NCBI RefSeq assembly: GCF_036711975.1 | Contig: NC_091971.1 | Span: forward strand, 3,045,501 to 3,109,500 | Source of the DNA: Onthophagus taurus | Lineage: Eukaryota > Arthropoda > Insecta > Coleoptera > Scarabaeidae | Length of the DNA stretch: 64,000 bases | Direction of reading: 5' to 3' | Shown: piece by piece, positions 46,080-57,768 of the stretch | How the letters are laid out: each line of letters opens with the position of its first letter | How positions within the stretch are numbered: position 1 is the stretch's first letter | Program-made: the position numbers and the translations under genes | Notes under the pieces: model-generated | The model's database searches: none | What the model was told of the DNA's origin: nothing | What the model saw: only the letters and a program-made list of their open reading frames with translations

Positions 46080-49000
46080 ATGTTCAATGTTAATTTATTA
46101 ACTTTTTTATTACCCCTTTCATTCACCCCATTTTCTTTATCTTTTAATTACACCGAAATTAATTTACCTGATGAACACTTACAGTATTATTTCTCAAGAT
46201 ACCCAAAAATTAATGAAGAATGCGATCGTGATCCAAATTGTCCTTATAAAGAGTTTTTAGCAACGAATAAATGTTGGGGTTATGAATACAATTGTAAGAG
46301 AACAAACAGATATTCAGAACCGATTTGTTTGGGGGATCATAAAGGATGGGTGAAAACAAAAGGGGACCAAATCGACACGTTTTACACCCAAGCTGATTTT
46401 GGTTACATTAAAGCTCAATTAGAAGAATTAAAAGTTTATTGTGAACCACTTTTCGCTGACGATAGCTCTTTAGAATGTTCAGATAACTTAAGATTTTGTC
46501 GAGGAAGAAATATTATGATTAATTTTACTTCATTAGCAGCAAGAAATGATCCTATTAGGTATAAAATGGATGTTTTAGGGGACGGTGATATAGGTTAGTT
46601 TTATTTTTATGTTGAAAATTCATAATTTTATATTTTTATCTTTATAAATAGGGGGTTATTGCAATTTTTATAAAGAAAAGCTGAAGAAACAATTAGATCA
46701 TATGAGCCCATTACAAAGTTGGGCCCCTGAAATTAAAAACTTTAAACAACTACAACAAAAACCAATACAAAACAACGATTGTGATGTTATTATAGAAAAA
46801 CCAACTTTTATCATGAAAATTGATGCAAGTAAGTGATACAACCTAAAATGAATCTAATAATAATAATTTTTAATTTAGCAGTTAATATGTATCATCATTT
46901 TTGTGATTTTTTGAATCTCTATGCTTCGATACATTTAAATTCAACCAGATTTGATGATTTTACCACAAATACAAACATTTTAATCTGGGAAACATTTTCT
47001 TATCGCTCTGCTTTTGAATCGACGTTTGAAGCTTTTACAACGAATCAAATTTGGGATTTAAAAACGTTTCGTGGTGATACAGTCTGTTTTAAAAACATAG
47101 TTTTTCCTTTATTACCTCGAATGATTTTTGGATTATACTACAACACCCCAATTATTTATGGATGCGAACGTAGCGGTTTATTTCACGCATTTTCCAAATT
47201 CATTTTGCACAGATTAAACGTTCCTTTATATAAACGTAAAAATGATAAAGTTAGAATCACATTTTTATCAAGAGATACAACTTATCGAAAGATAAATAAC
47301 GAAAATGAATTAATTAAGGCATTGGAAAATATTGAAGAGTATGAAGTGAGGAAGGTTGTTTATAATCGAAATATTGAGTTTAAGAAGCAATTGGAGATTA
47401 GTAGGAATTCGGACGTTTTTATTGGTATTCATGGAGCAGGGCTAACACATTTGATGTTTCTACCAGATTGGGCAGCTATTTTTGAAATGTAAATATTAAA
47501 TAATTTACTTAAATTACTAAATTGAAATGTTTATAAATTACTTTTAGATATAATTGTGAAGATCCAAATTGCTACAAAGATTTGGCAAGGTTAAGAGGTG
47601 TTAAATATTTCACGTGGGAAAATCAAGATAAATTAATTCAACAGGATGAGGTAAAATATTAAAAAAAAATCATTCGCTTCTATTGAGGAGGAAAATATAA
47701 CTTTTCCAAGGTTGGCGCATTTGTATGAATTGACATCTGCTTTGGTGAATAACTTTGAGTTAGTTCTTCAGAAGTTTTAATAAGATTCAAGTTTACTCCA
47801 TGAACCTCAAAAAAACATTTTTTCTAATCAAGTTGACATTTTCAACTCCAAAATGACATTTCCTATTATGAAATTGTCATCTTAAACTTCAAAATGATAT
47901 GAAATTGTTGTTTTAATTTTTAAAATACTATTTCCTACTTTTAAAATGCCATTATAAACTTTAAAACGACATTTTTTATTATCAAGTTGACATCTTAAAC
48001 TTTAAAATGACATTGACGTTTTAAATGTCAAAATAACATTTCTTATTCTCAAGCAGCCTTCATGAACCTCAAAATAACATTTTTTCTGATCAAGTTGACA
48101 TTTTCAACTCCAAAATGACATATCCTATTATGAAGTTGTCATCTCAACCTTCAAAATGATATCAAATTGTTGTTTTAAACTTTAAAATACTATTTCCTAC
48201 TTTTAAAATGTCATTATGAACTTTAAAACGACATTTTTTTAATATCAAGTTGATATCTTAAACTTTAAAATGACTGTCACATTTGACATTGACGTTTTAA
48301 ATATGAAAATAACATTTCTTATTCTCAAGCAGCCTTCATGAACCTCAAAATAACATTTCCTATTATGAAGTTGTCATCTCAAACTTCAAAATGATATGAA
48401 ATTGTTGTTTTAAACTTTATAATGATATTTCCTACTTTTTAAACTTTTAAACGTCATTATGAACTTTAAAACGACAGTGTCATATTTGACATTGACGTTT
48501 TAAACATCAAAATAACATTTTCTCTAATCAAGTTAACATTTTCAACTCCAAAATGACATTTCCTATTATGAAGTTGTCATCTTAAACTTCAAAATGATAT
48601 GAAATTGGTGTTTTAAACTTTAAAATACTATTTCCTACTTTTAAAATGTCATTATGAACTTTAAAACGACATTTTTTAATATCAAGTTGACATCTTAAAC
48701 TTTAAAATGACATTGTCACATTTGACATTGACATTTTAAATGTCAAAATAACATTTCTTATTCTCAAACAGCCTTCATGAACCTCAAAATAACATTTTTT
48801 CTGATCAAGTTGACATTTTGAACTCCAAAATGACATATCCTATTATGAAGTTGTCATCTCAAACTTCAAAATGATATCAAATTGTTGTTTTAAACTTTAA
48901 AATACTATTTCCTACTTTTAAAATGTCATTATGAACTTTAAAACGACACTTTTTATTATCAAGTTGATATCTTAAACTTTAAAACGACTGTTATATTTGA

Positions 49001-52000
49001 CATTGACGTTTTAAATATGAAAATAACAATTCTTATTCTCAAGCAGCCTTCATGAACCTCAAAATAAAATTTCCTATTATGAAGTTGTCATCTCAAACTT
49101 CAAAATGATATGAAATTGTTGTTTTAAACTTTATAATGATATTTCCTACTTTTAAAACGTCATTATGAACTTTAAAACGACAGTCATATTTGACATTGAC
49201 GTTTCCAACATCAAAATAACATTTTCTCTAATCAAGTTGACATTTTCAACTTCAAAATGACGTTGCCTATTATGAAGTTGTCATCTTAAACTTCAAAATG
49301 ATATGAAATTGTTATTTTAAACTTTAAAATACTATTTCCTACTTTTAAAATGTCATTATGAACTTTAAAACGACATTTTTTTAATATCAAGTTGATATCT
49401 TAAACTTTAAAATGACTGTCACATTTGACATTGACGTTTTAAATATGAAAATAACATTTCTTATTCTCAAGCAGCCTTCATGAACCTCAAAATAACATTT
49501 CCTATTATGAAGTTGTCATCTCAAACTTCAAAATGATATGAAATTGTTGTTTTAAACTTTATAATGATATTTCCTACTTTTTAAACTTTTAAACGTCATT
49601 ATGAACTTTAAAACGACAGTGTCATATTTGACATTGACGTTTTAAACATCAAAATAACATTTTCTCTAATCAAGTTAACATTTTCAACTCCAAAATGACA
49701 TTTCCTATTATGAAGTTGTCATCTTAAACTTCAAAATGATATGAAATTGGTGTTTTAAACTTTAAAATACTATTTCCTACTTTTAAAATGTCATTATGAA
49801 CTTTAAAACGACATTTTTTAATATCAAGTTGACATCTTAAACTTTAAAATGACATTGTCACATTTGACATTGACATTTTAAATGTCAAAATAACATTTCT
49901 TATTCTCAAACAGCCTTCATGAACCTCAAAATAACATTTTTTCTGATCAAGTTGACATTTTGAACTCCAAAATGACATATCCTATTATGAAGTTGTCATC
50001 TCAAACTTCAAAATGATATCAAATTGTTGTTTTAAACTTTAAAATACTATTTCCTACTTTTAAAATGTCATTATGAACTTTAAAACGACACTTTTTATTA
50101 TCAAGTTGATATCTTAAACTTTAAAACGACTGTTATATTTGACATTGACGTTTTAAATATGAAAATAACAATTCTTATTCTCAAGCAGCCTTCATGAACC
50201 TCAAAATAAAATTTCCTATTATGAAGTTGTCATCTCAAACTTCAAAATGATATGAAATTGTTGTTTTAAACTTTATAATGATATTTCCTACTTTTAAAAC
50301 GTCATTATGAACTTTAAAACGACAGTCATATTTGACATTGACGTTTCCAACATCAAAATAACATTTTCTCTAATCAAGTTGACATTTTCAACTTCAAAAT
50401 GACGTTGCCTATTATGAAGTTGTCATCTTAAACTTCAAAATGATATGAAATTGTTATTTTAAACTTTAAAATACTATTTCCTACTTTTAAAATGTCATTA
50501 TGAACTTTAAAACGACAGTCATATTTGACATTGACGTTTCCAACATCAAAATAACATTTTCTCTAATCAAGTTGACATTTTCAACTTCAAAATGACGTTG
50601 CCTATTATGAAGTTGTCATCTTAAACTTCAAAATGATATGAAATTGTTATTTTAAACTTTAAAATACTATTTCCTACTTTTAAAATGTCATTATGAACTT
50701 TAAAACGACATTTTTTATTATCAAGTTGACATCTTAAATTTTAAAATGACATTGTCACATTTGAGATTCTCAAGCATTCTTCATGAACCTCAAAATAACA
50801 TTTTCAACTACAAAATGACATTTCCTATTATGATGTTGTCATCTGAAACTTCAAAATGATATGAAATTGTTGTTTTAAACTTTAGAATGACATTTCCTAC
50901 TTTTTAAAACGTCATTATCAACTTTAAAACGACATTTTCTTATTTGACATTGACGTTTTAAACATCAAAATAACATTTCTCAATAACGACATACCTCAAT
51001 GTTATCTGAGTCTTGTGTTAGTTCTAGTGATAGTGCTAGTGTAAAACTAGAACTGAGACCAGACCTAGAACTTTTAGTTCAATAAAAATATGCAACATAG
51101 TGATATTTTATGCTAACTAGCGCTACCTACCACCTAGCTAAAAGACTAATAGTTAAAACAAACAATTATGGCATTAAATAGTGATTTGACCAAAGATTTG
51201 AAATGTAAATCAAGTAAAGGACTTTGCTGCAAAAAAGTGCAGAAAAATTAATCTTTAAATCTGCTGTGAAGTGATATTATTACAAAAGTTGTGAAAGATT
51301 CACAACTTTTCATTTCTTTACGTCGGAGATTTTACAGAAAATTAAAAAGGAGTTGTTACTTCTTCTTCCTCAGCCTGTACTCACCCATTGTTGGAGATAA
51401 CCCTCTTCCAAAGGCTCCATTTATGCCTGTCTTGCTGTTATTATCCATTCTTTCCCCGCCACATCCTTCACATCATCGGTTCACCTCGTTTCCGGCCTTT
51501 CTGCACTTCTACTAGTTTTTTGTGTCCATTTTTCTGTTTTCTCAGTGTCACTGTCATTTATGTTTTTCTGCGAATGTTGCTATTTCTAATCTTCTCTCTC
51601 AGAGTGACTACCAGCATTACTTTGGGTTACACCAAGTTGTTCTGCAGTATTCGTTGTCAAGGCTATGGTTTTAATTCGGTAGATATTGACAGTATGAAGT
51701 ATATATAAGTTAAATCTCTCTTTTATAATCTTAAGCTTGTGATTCCAGACTTCGTAGCACCAGCTAATTATCAATATGATACATTTTTCATTCTATTATG
51801 GAGTGCTATGTTTTGGAATACTGCACAACCTCCATTTTTAGATATTGAGTAGTTTTTTAAATCTTAATTTTGTAGTAACAAAATTCTTATTCCGGTTCTT
51901 AAATACCATAGACTTTACAGAAGTTCAATTTTCTTAAATATAATCTTTCATTACGTCATAGCCCTGGTGATCAACAGAAGATATGTTTTAATAGCCGTTT

Positions 52001-52604
52001 TAAGAGAGGTACAGCTAAACGGAATGTTTCTAGTTCTAGTGTTAGTATTAGTCTAGTTTTATTTGTTATTCCGCGCTAGATTATTGTGTATTTTTATTGA
52101 GCTATAATGGAGACTGCTTTTCCCGTTTTAATTCGTGATATCGAGGTTTTAGTGTAAAGTCAAATTATATTGACATGTTGCGTTTTATGTGGGACAAAGT
52201 AAGTAATTAAATTCGTAACTACAGTTTAACTACTTAAAATCCTCTCTGGTTTTAAAACTTCCGGTAAAAAATAGCTTGGAAAAATTACAACTGTGTAAAC
52301 GTGAGTTTTCAGAGTATAGTGAATAAAATATACTTTTTAGGGTAAACATCCTGAAGGTGGAGCCCACGCTAAATTTACAAATTACTCCTTCGATAAAACC
52401 GAATTTTTAAGGTTGGTTAAAAAAGCTACAGATCATGTAAAGTCACATAGAAAATTTACCGAATTTATTGAGAAATCAAGTAAAAAGTCTCAAAAAGGTG
52501 ATAAGACGACGGTTGATGTATTTGATAAGAACGAAGAAACTCAAATCAGGGATCAAGAGGATGAACAAACTGACGATAAGAAAGATATACACGACGAATT
52601 ATAA
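46080..52604 (+). CDS. EOGT: EGF-domain-specific O-GlcNAc transferase (EOGT), 5 exons, 555 aa
   Basis: Exons: 46080-46593, 46652-46828, 46879-47488, 47548-47650, 52341-52604; phases close on one stop. The N-terminus is a signal peptide (hydrophobic [15 protein letters not shown]). Family blocks of the GT61 fold follow: [57 protein letters not shown] (exon 3), [20 protein letters not shown], and [20 protein letters not shown] with [12 protein letters not shown] in exons 4-5. The protein ends HDEL, the ER-retention signal seen in EOGT. Known role: transfers GlcNAc from UDP-GlcNAc to Ser/Thr of extracellular EGF repeats (Notch, Dumpy) in the ER lumen. Odd features: a charged, lysine/aspartate-rich insert of about 45 residues before HDEL, and a 4.7-kb last intron filled with minisatellite. 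Convergent with PIG-W. Confidence 0.95.
47760..50990. repeat. Minisatellite array in EOGT intron 4
   Basis: Built from variants of 30-45-bp phrases such as CAAAATGACATTTCCTATTA, TGAAGTTGTCATCT, TTAAAACGACATTTTTTATT and ATTTGACATTGACGTTTTAA. The landmark CAGCCTTCATGAACCTCAAA recurs at about 48053, 48329, 48768, 49044, 49471, 49910 and 50186, with spacings of 276, 439, 276, 427, 439 and 276, so larger blocks are reiterated. The whole lies inside one intron and does not disturb the splice sites. A reverse-complement relative fills an intron of the phospholipase gene at 59.4-61.2 kb. Confidence 0.9.
51000..51080. repeat. Partial palindromic CTAGAAC satellite unit in EOGT intron
   Basis: CTTGTGTTAGTTCTAGTGAT and TGTAAAACTAGAACTGAGAC are the joint between two monomers of the array-1 type, with the GGCTAAACCC core missing. 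It sits directly at the right edge of the intronic minisatellite. Confidence 0.7.
51990..52157. mobile_element. Right-end fragment of the CAGTAAAACC TIR element
   Basis: It contains a degraded unit (ACAGCTAAACGGAATGTTTC, then CTAGTTCTAGTGTTAG), a flank (TTATTCCGCGCTAGATTATT) and the terminus GATATCGAGGTTTTAGTGTA. The left half was not found. It lies within EOGT intron 4, about 180 bp before the last exon. Confidence 0.6.
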
Positions 52605-53122
52605 ATGAAAAAACGTAACTAATAATTTTAATGGAAAATATCAAAATCTTAAACTTAATTCTTTTTAATACACTTTTTTTTGCAAATTAATGTTTTTTTT
52701 TTATCAAAATCAAGTTCCTTAAAGTCAATTAAATTATTTTGAAACGACAAGAAATTGTGAATCAGAAATTTTTGGAAATATTTTGTAAAATAAATCATTA
52801 TAAACTTGAGGATTAAATCAGGATGAGTAAACATTAGATAATTTTAGGTAACTAAATAAAATTAATCTTAAATAAAAATTAAATAATTTTATTTTTAGTA
52901 CAACAATTAGTAATAAATATGAATTTATTACATTAAATGTTAATATAAAAAAATATCACAATTTTCCATAATAAAAAAACCCTTTAGTGCACATTGATTT
53001 ATTAAAATCCTTGTTAATATTAAGATATTAGAGTAATGAACAATCCTTTTAAAACGAATCAACACTGAACAAGTTTTTATTTGGTTTAATTTAGTTTTAG
53101 TAAAAGGGTTTTATTAAAAATT
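52605..53122. terminator. Convergent 3' ends of EOGT and PIG-W
   Basis: About 520 bp between the two stop codons. AATAAA on the plus strand (about 52789) and TTTATT, that is AATAAA on the minus strand (about 53075 and 52993), are plausible polyadenylation signals for EOGT and PIG-W respectively; if used as such, the 3' UTRs would be close or overlapping. Confidence 0.4.
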
Positions 53123-54487
53123 TTAAACAAGATTTGATTTGGTACCTTTTAAACTTTCTTTACTACTTAACTTATAAATAATAACTTTTAAATTAACTTG
53201 TACTTTATAAAGATAATAAACAACAACACAATTAACCATCATGTAAACGACCAAAATTAAAAAACTATTTCGCGTACTTATAACAAGCGTTTCAAAGGTC
53301 ATATTAACAAATCCCGTTAATAAATTGGCAACAAGAAAAAATAACAATCCATTATAATTAATTATATCGAAAATAAATGGAACATGAACTAATTTGCGGA
53401 AATTAAATTTCTTATAAAAAAATTCCTGTATAATTTCGTTTAAATAAAATAAACCCGTCATCATCACCCCAATACTGAGTATCCAAAAACAATAAGCACT
53501 ATTCGCTAAACGCCGTGAAAGAAAAAATTTCCACTCCAAAACGAACGTTATTAGAAATAACAATAATGTGGAAACGAATAATTTTAAGAATAACCCGGTC
53601 TTCGAACGGATTTCACTTTCTTTTAAGTTTAATAAAATCCCCATGAATAAAGACAAAAAGTATAAACCAACAAATCCAAGCGAAGAAACGATACCTTCAC
53701 GGTTAGCATCAATAAAATTATCTCTCGGCTTATCCCCAAAAACGTAATCAGATACCCCGTGTTGTAAAATAAACTCGTGAAGAAATAAAATAATGATACC
53801 AGTTGCTAAACTAAATTTTGGCTTAACAAAATGCAATACTAAAGAACTCAAAATCCTCGTCGCGGCTAACGTCATAAAAAAATTCCAATGTTTACCATAC
53901 TCAGTAACAGAAACGCTATAATCGGTTAACGTAGTTGAAATATACCGACCTACTCCTAAAATAATTAATGGCAAAGCATCAATTAAAGTTTTTTTTAAGG
54001 AATTTGTGTACCCTTTAATTTCCGGTGCAACGATTGCATTCGCAAAAACAAATAATCCAACCCCCACATCCATTAAACTATACCCGTATTTAAACGTTTT
54101 TTTAAACTGTTTAGGGAACAACTTAAAATCGACAGCTAAAATAGCTATAACGGTAATTAAATTAATTGTGGATCGGACGTTCGTTATAAACGGTTTGTTA
54201 CCGTTATCGATGTTATTTTTATGACCAGCCTTATTCTCTTCAGTTACACTAGCTAAAATTATAACCAGCAAACTTAAAAATACGCAACAAAACAATACTT
54301 CTTTTATAAAAGGAAAGAATAAGGTTACGTTTAAAATGTGAGGTAGAACGATGATCAGAAATTCCAGAAAAATCCATTTCGGAGATTTTTCACTATTGTA
54401 GATTGTCGATAAAGTTGTCGAAATAAATACGAGGAAAATACTTGGTATTATTACACTAAGAATTTCCGATGGACTGCTTTCTGTCAT
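53123..54487 (-). CDS. PIGW: GPI inositol acyltransferase PIG-W (GWT1 family), 454 aa
   Basis: One coding exon with about 12 hydrophobic segments. Family blocks: FPKQFKKTFKYGYSLMDVGVG (124-144), ILGVGRYISTTLTDYSVSV followed by TEYGKHWNFF, and NREGIVSSLGFVGLYF. These are the most conserved loops of PIG-W/Gwt1. Known role: adds a fatty acyl chain to the inositol of GlcN-PI in the ER membrane during GPI-anchor synthesis. The start is taken at 54487 (MTESSPSEIL) rather than 54529 because the intervening sequence is a splice acceptor (polypyrimidine, TATAG at about 54498), implying a 5' UTR intron. Length is slightly below the human protein (about 500 aa). Upstream on the same strand, 163 bp away, is the 233-aa ORF, possibly on the same transcript. 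Confidence 0.95.
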   Translation of the reverse strand: MTESSPSEILSVIIPSIFLVFISTTLSTIYNSEKSPKWIFLEFLIIVLPHILNVTLFFPFIKEVLFCCVFLSLLVIILASVTEENKAGHKNNIDNGNKPFITNVRSTINLITVIAILAVDFKLFPKQFKKTFKYGYSLMDVGVGLFVFANAIVAPEIKGYTNSLKKTLIDALPLIILGVGRYISTTLTDYSVSVTEYGKHWNFFMTLAATRILSSLVLHFVKPKFSLATGIIILFLHEFILQHGVSDYVFGDKPRDNFIDANREGIVSSLGFVGLYFLSLFMGILLNLKESEIRSKTGLFLKLFVSTLLLFLITFVLEWKFFLSRRLANSAYCFWILSIGVMMTGLFYLNEIIQEFFYKKFNFRKLVHVPFIFDIINYNGLLFFLVANLLTGFVNMTFETLVISTRNSFLILVVYMMVNCVVVYYLYKVQVNLKVIIYKLSSKESLKGTKSNLV

Positions 54488-54650
54488 TTTTGAACGTCTA
54501 TAAAAAAATAAATAAATAAAAATAACCAAACGAAATGAAACGATTAAAATGGATTTTGAGGTTAGGTCTATTTTCGAATTAAAAAAATAATGAAATAAAA
54601 AAAAATAGTACCTACATTAAGAACTACGTGTAAAACGTATATTCACTGCA

Positions 54651-55352
54651 TCACTCTTGAGGTCTTTTCGGTTTTTTTAAGTATCGTCGAAAGAAAATCG
54701 ACAATTTTCCAGCGAAATTTAAACGTCGCCGTTTCACGGGAACTATGTAAATACCTTCTTTATCGACACCGCCTATCAACTGACGTCCGCTTTGAACGCT
54801 CTCATCGCTGGATGAAATTTTTGAAGATAACGATAAATCCACGCTTTCATTTCGCTGATTAGGTTCCCAAGATGATAGAGGTACTAAATATTCGACTTGC
54901 TCCTTTGATTTAGTCGGATGTAAACATTGTTTCGATGATTTTACCAATGTAACCAAATTAACCAAGGAAGGACTCTCCCCCAAATGCCTACCATCACCCG
55001 GAATCGCTTTATCGTGCATATCCCAATTATTTTCAAACGCTTTTAATTGAGAACTTTCCCTTTTTACTCGAACGACGGTAATTTCGGAGTCCGTAGGCCC
55101 AATACTGATGTAATTATTATCCCTGTCGGTTATATCACCTTCAATATTCAATCTAGTCTCGTCTGGGATGAAATTCCTTTCGTCCAACATCCCTCGCGGG
55201 GTTGAATACGCGTATCTTGCTGTTCCTTGAGCATTTGGACCTTTCGATAGGTTTGAATGTATGTTATATTCCCCATTTTTCTTTCTTGCGTCGATTATAT
55301 CTTCGATATACTTTTTTTCTTCGTTATATTGCAATTGGTATACATTATTCAT
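54651..55352 (-). CDS. Unrecognised 233-aa protein, possible first cistron with PIG-W
   Basis: A single-exon open frame in AT-rich DNA, from ATG 55352 to TGA 54651. I do not recognise the family. The protein is polar and probably largely disordered: charged N-terminus (NEEKKYIEDIIDARKK), serine-rich middle (SLSSKISSSDESVQS) and a strongly basic C-terminus (PVKRRRLNFAGKL, then FFRRYLKKPKR) with no membrane segment or signal peptide. Its composition, complexity and length argue for a real coding region. It diverges from TBC1D20 across 405 bp, which likely holds a shared promoter. After the stop, a GT donor (GTAGGT at 54615, or GTACTA at 54611) faces the acceptor before PIG-W, so the two ORFs may be on one spliced mRNA. 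Confidence 0.65.
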   Translation of the reverse strand: MNNVYQLQYNEEKKYIEDIIDARKKNGEYNIHSNLSKGPNAQGTARYAYSTPRGMLDERNFIPDETRLNIEGDITDRDNNYISIGPTDSEITVVRVKRESSQLKAFENNWDMHDKAIPGDGRHLGESPSLVNLVTLVKSSKQCLHPTKSKEQVEYLVPLSSWEPNQRNESVDLSLSSKISSSDESVQSGRQLIGGVDKEGIYIVPVKRRRLNFAGKLSIFFRRYLKKPKRPQE

Positions 55353-55757
55353 TGTATTTCACGGTTTAATTTATATTTTAGCAATAAATTTCGATTTTTT
55401 TAAAAACAAATCTTGACTTTACTACCAATTTGACAAGTACAAAAAAATTAAACAACACAAATTATAAAATAATTAAATTTTGAATGTAATATTTAAATCA
55501 TATTTAAAGAAATACTATATTATTAATCTTTATTAAGTTGTATCGATTTATACTTATTATTATTTTAAAAAATTTGATAAAAGTGAAAGTATAAATATGT
55601 TGGTATGACTGATTGTCATAAAAAAATCATTTAGTGGGAGAAGGATAATGTCATTTCTGACGTTTCTTTGTAAATAAAGCTAAAAAAACATAAAATCGTG
55701 TTTTTTTTACGGTAAGTGCAAGTAATGTGTTTGAATTGTTGAATAAATCGTTGAAAA
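55353..55757. promoter_or_regulatory. Divergent intergenic region, likely bidirectional promoter
   Basis: 405 bp between the start codons of the minus-strand 233-aa ORF and plus-strand TBC1D20. AT-rich with no obvious TATA box. Its promoter role is inferred from the head-to-head layout only. Confidence 0.5.
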
Positions 55758-57173
55758 ATGGAAGAAAACTCGGAATTTGAACAAATCGAGGCCGATTCCC
55801 TAATGAATAATATCGGTCATTCGATCGACGATCAAGAGAAGGATATGGATACAAGATCGGAATTAAAATTCGATGAGTATAAAGAATCTGAAGAGGAAAC
55901 GGTTAAAAGAAGAGAAATCGAAAAGGCTTTACAAACAAACTCGTTCAGTTTAAATGTATGGAAGAAATTTGCTGTTCAAAAGCACGGATTAATTAATGGT
56001 AAATTAATCGTAAATATATTTATTCTTGCAAAATTTTTATTGTTTTCTTTTAGATGAATTAAGAAGGAAAATTTGGCCTTTACTTTTAGAAGTTGATACT
56101 GACCTAACAGAGGTCGTTCCATCTTTAGAGGAACTATCAACTCATAAAGAATATGATCAAGTTGTTTTAGATGTAAATAGGTCATTAAAAAGGTTTCCAC
56201 CAGGTATAAATTTGCTTGTTAATGCTTAAAGAATGTTTATGTTGCTTATTAGTCACGCTCTGATAATAATAATGACTCATATTAATACTTTCTAATACAT
56301 TTTGAAATAATTAATTAATTATTTATTTATTTTAGGCATTCCATATAAACAAAGATTAGCCCTTCAAGACCAATTAACAATCCTAATATTAAGAGTAATC
56401 ATGAAATATCCTGATTTACGATACTATCAAGTGTGTATTAAATGAAATTGTTTAATTAATTATTTAAATTGATTTTGTAGGGTTATCATGATGTAGCGAT
56501 AACATTTTTATTAGTAGTCGGTGAAGTAGTCGCATTTAGAATAATGGAAGTCTTAAGCACAGAACATTTACGTGAATGTATGGAACCAACAATGGAAAAA
56601 ACCTCGTATCGCCTCAATTATATTTATGCAATGATTCAAAATGCTGATAAACAGTTGCATGATTATATGGACAGGTAAAATTAATTAAAATTAATGTTAT
56701 TAATTATTAAATTTGATTTGTTTAGAGCCGGTGTTGGAACAATGTTTGCTTTACCCTGGTTTTTAACCTGGTTTGGTCATTCCTTAAATCAATACAAAGA
56801 TGTAGTGCGATTATACGATTTTTTTTTGGCAAGTCCTCCATTGATGCCCTTATATGTTGCCGCTGCTTTGGTTATTTATAGGCGAAAAGAGATTTTGTAT
56901 GAACCGTGTGATATGGCGAGCATTCATTGTTTGTTATCACAAATCCCTGACAATTTGGATTTCGAACAAATTTTAATTTCTGCTGCTAAATATTACAAGA
57001 GTTATCCGCCTGAGAGGTTGGAGAAGGATGTCAAAAAGAGGATACAAAGAGAGTATGTACCGGGTAGTTTTAATAAATTTTTGTACAAATTAGTTGGGTT
57101 TTTGAAGGGGTTGTTTACATTGAGGTTTATTGGAAGGTTGTTTATCATTAGATCGAAAGTAAAAACGTTTTAA
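55758..57173 (+). CDS. TBC1D20: TBC1 domain family member 20 (Rab GTPase-activating protein), 5 exons, 375 aa
   Basis: Exons: 55758-55998, 56054-56203, 56336-56430, 56481-56674, 56726-57173; total 1128 nt, in phase. The TBC domain is clear: DELRRKIWPLLL (from about 81), IPYKQRLALQDQLTILILR with the arginine-finger Arg near 150, then YYQGYHDVAITFLLVVGE with the glutamine-finger Gln162. The family-specific TBC1D20 blocks follow: AGVGTMFALPWFLTWFGHSL, VVRLYDFFLASPPLMPLYVA, and CDMASIHCLLSQIP. Known role: ER/Golgi GAP for Rab1 and Rab2. The C-terminus has a weakly hydrophobic, basic segment (FLYKLVGFLKGLFTLRFIG) where family members have a tail anchor. AATAAA at about 57229 supports an end here; an alternative splice to the exon at 57769 is possible. 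Confidence 0.93.
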
Positions 57174-57768
57174 TTGGATTTATTTTTTATTTGTGATTTT
57201 TGTAGTTGATTTTTTTTTAATTGGTTGAATAAAGAGAATATTTTTTTATGAGGAAACTTTTGGTAAACTTTCTAAATTTACTTATCAATTGATTTCCTAT
57301 TTTCGTCATGGACTTTTTCATCTTCGTATTTGGTTCAATTTTTAGACATTTTCCACATTTAAAAAGTTCTTTTTTACTAAAAAAAAAACTAAATAAGTAC
57401 TACTTAATTAGCACTCACCTTTATTTTATTTGCGTTATTTCTCCATTTATTTAAATAACTTAAAATGTATTAAGAATATTTCTAGAACATCTTCTCTAAA
57501 GACATAATTAAATGATAATAACCATGAAATTGGGAGTCACAACAAAATTGGAAACACGATAAGCGATTAATTAGTTGTGAATAAATATTCCATGTAGTTA
57601 GAAAAATAATCTTATGACCCAATTCATTGAATCTTTGTTAAATAAGAAACATTTTTTGCAATAAAAAAATAACCTTGACATCGGAGATAAACTCCAAGTA
57701 CATTTAATTTTTATTTCAAAAACATGTTTTTGTAACCAATTTTTTTATCGTACTTTTTAAAATTTTAG
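57174..57768. other. Downstream of TBC1D20; intron or intergenic
   Basis: AT-rich, with a polyadenylation-type AATAAA near 57229 and, at the right edge, a polypyrimidine tract and AG acceptor at 57767-57768. No complete coding exon was found that could be the start of the 57769 exon. Confidence 0.4.

Noticed and set aside
53123-54529. Longer PIG-W start at 54529
   Set aside because: The extra 14 codons cross a clear splice acceptor and encode a hydrophobic run from the intron's pyrimidine tract; MTESSPSEIL at 54487 is the better start.
57301-57400. Frame MDFFIFVFGSIFRHF as first exon for the 57769 exon
   Set aside because: No donor leaving the required two bases was found, and the hydrophobic stretch is probably AT-rich noise.
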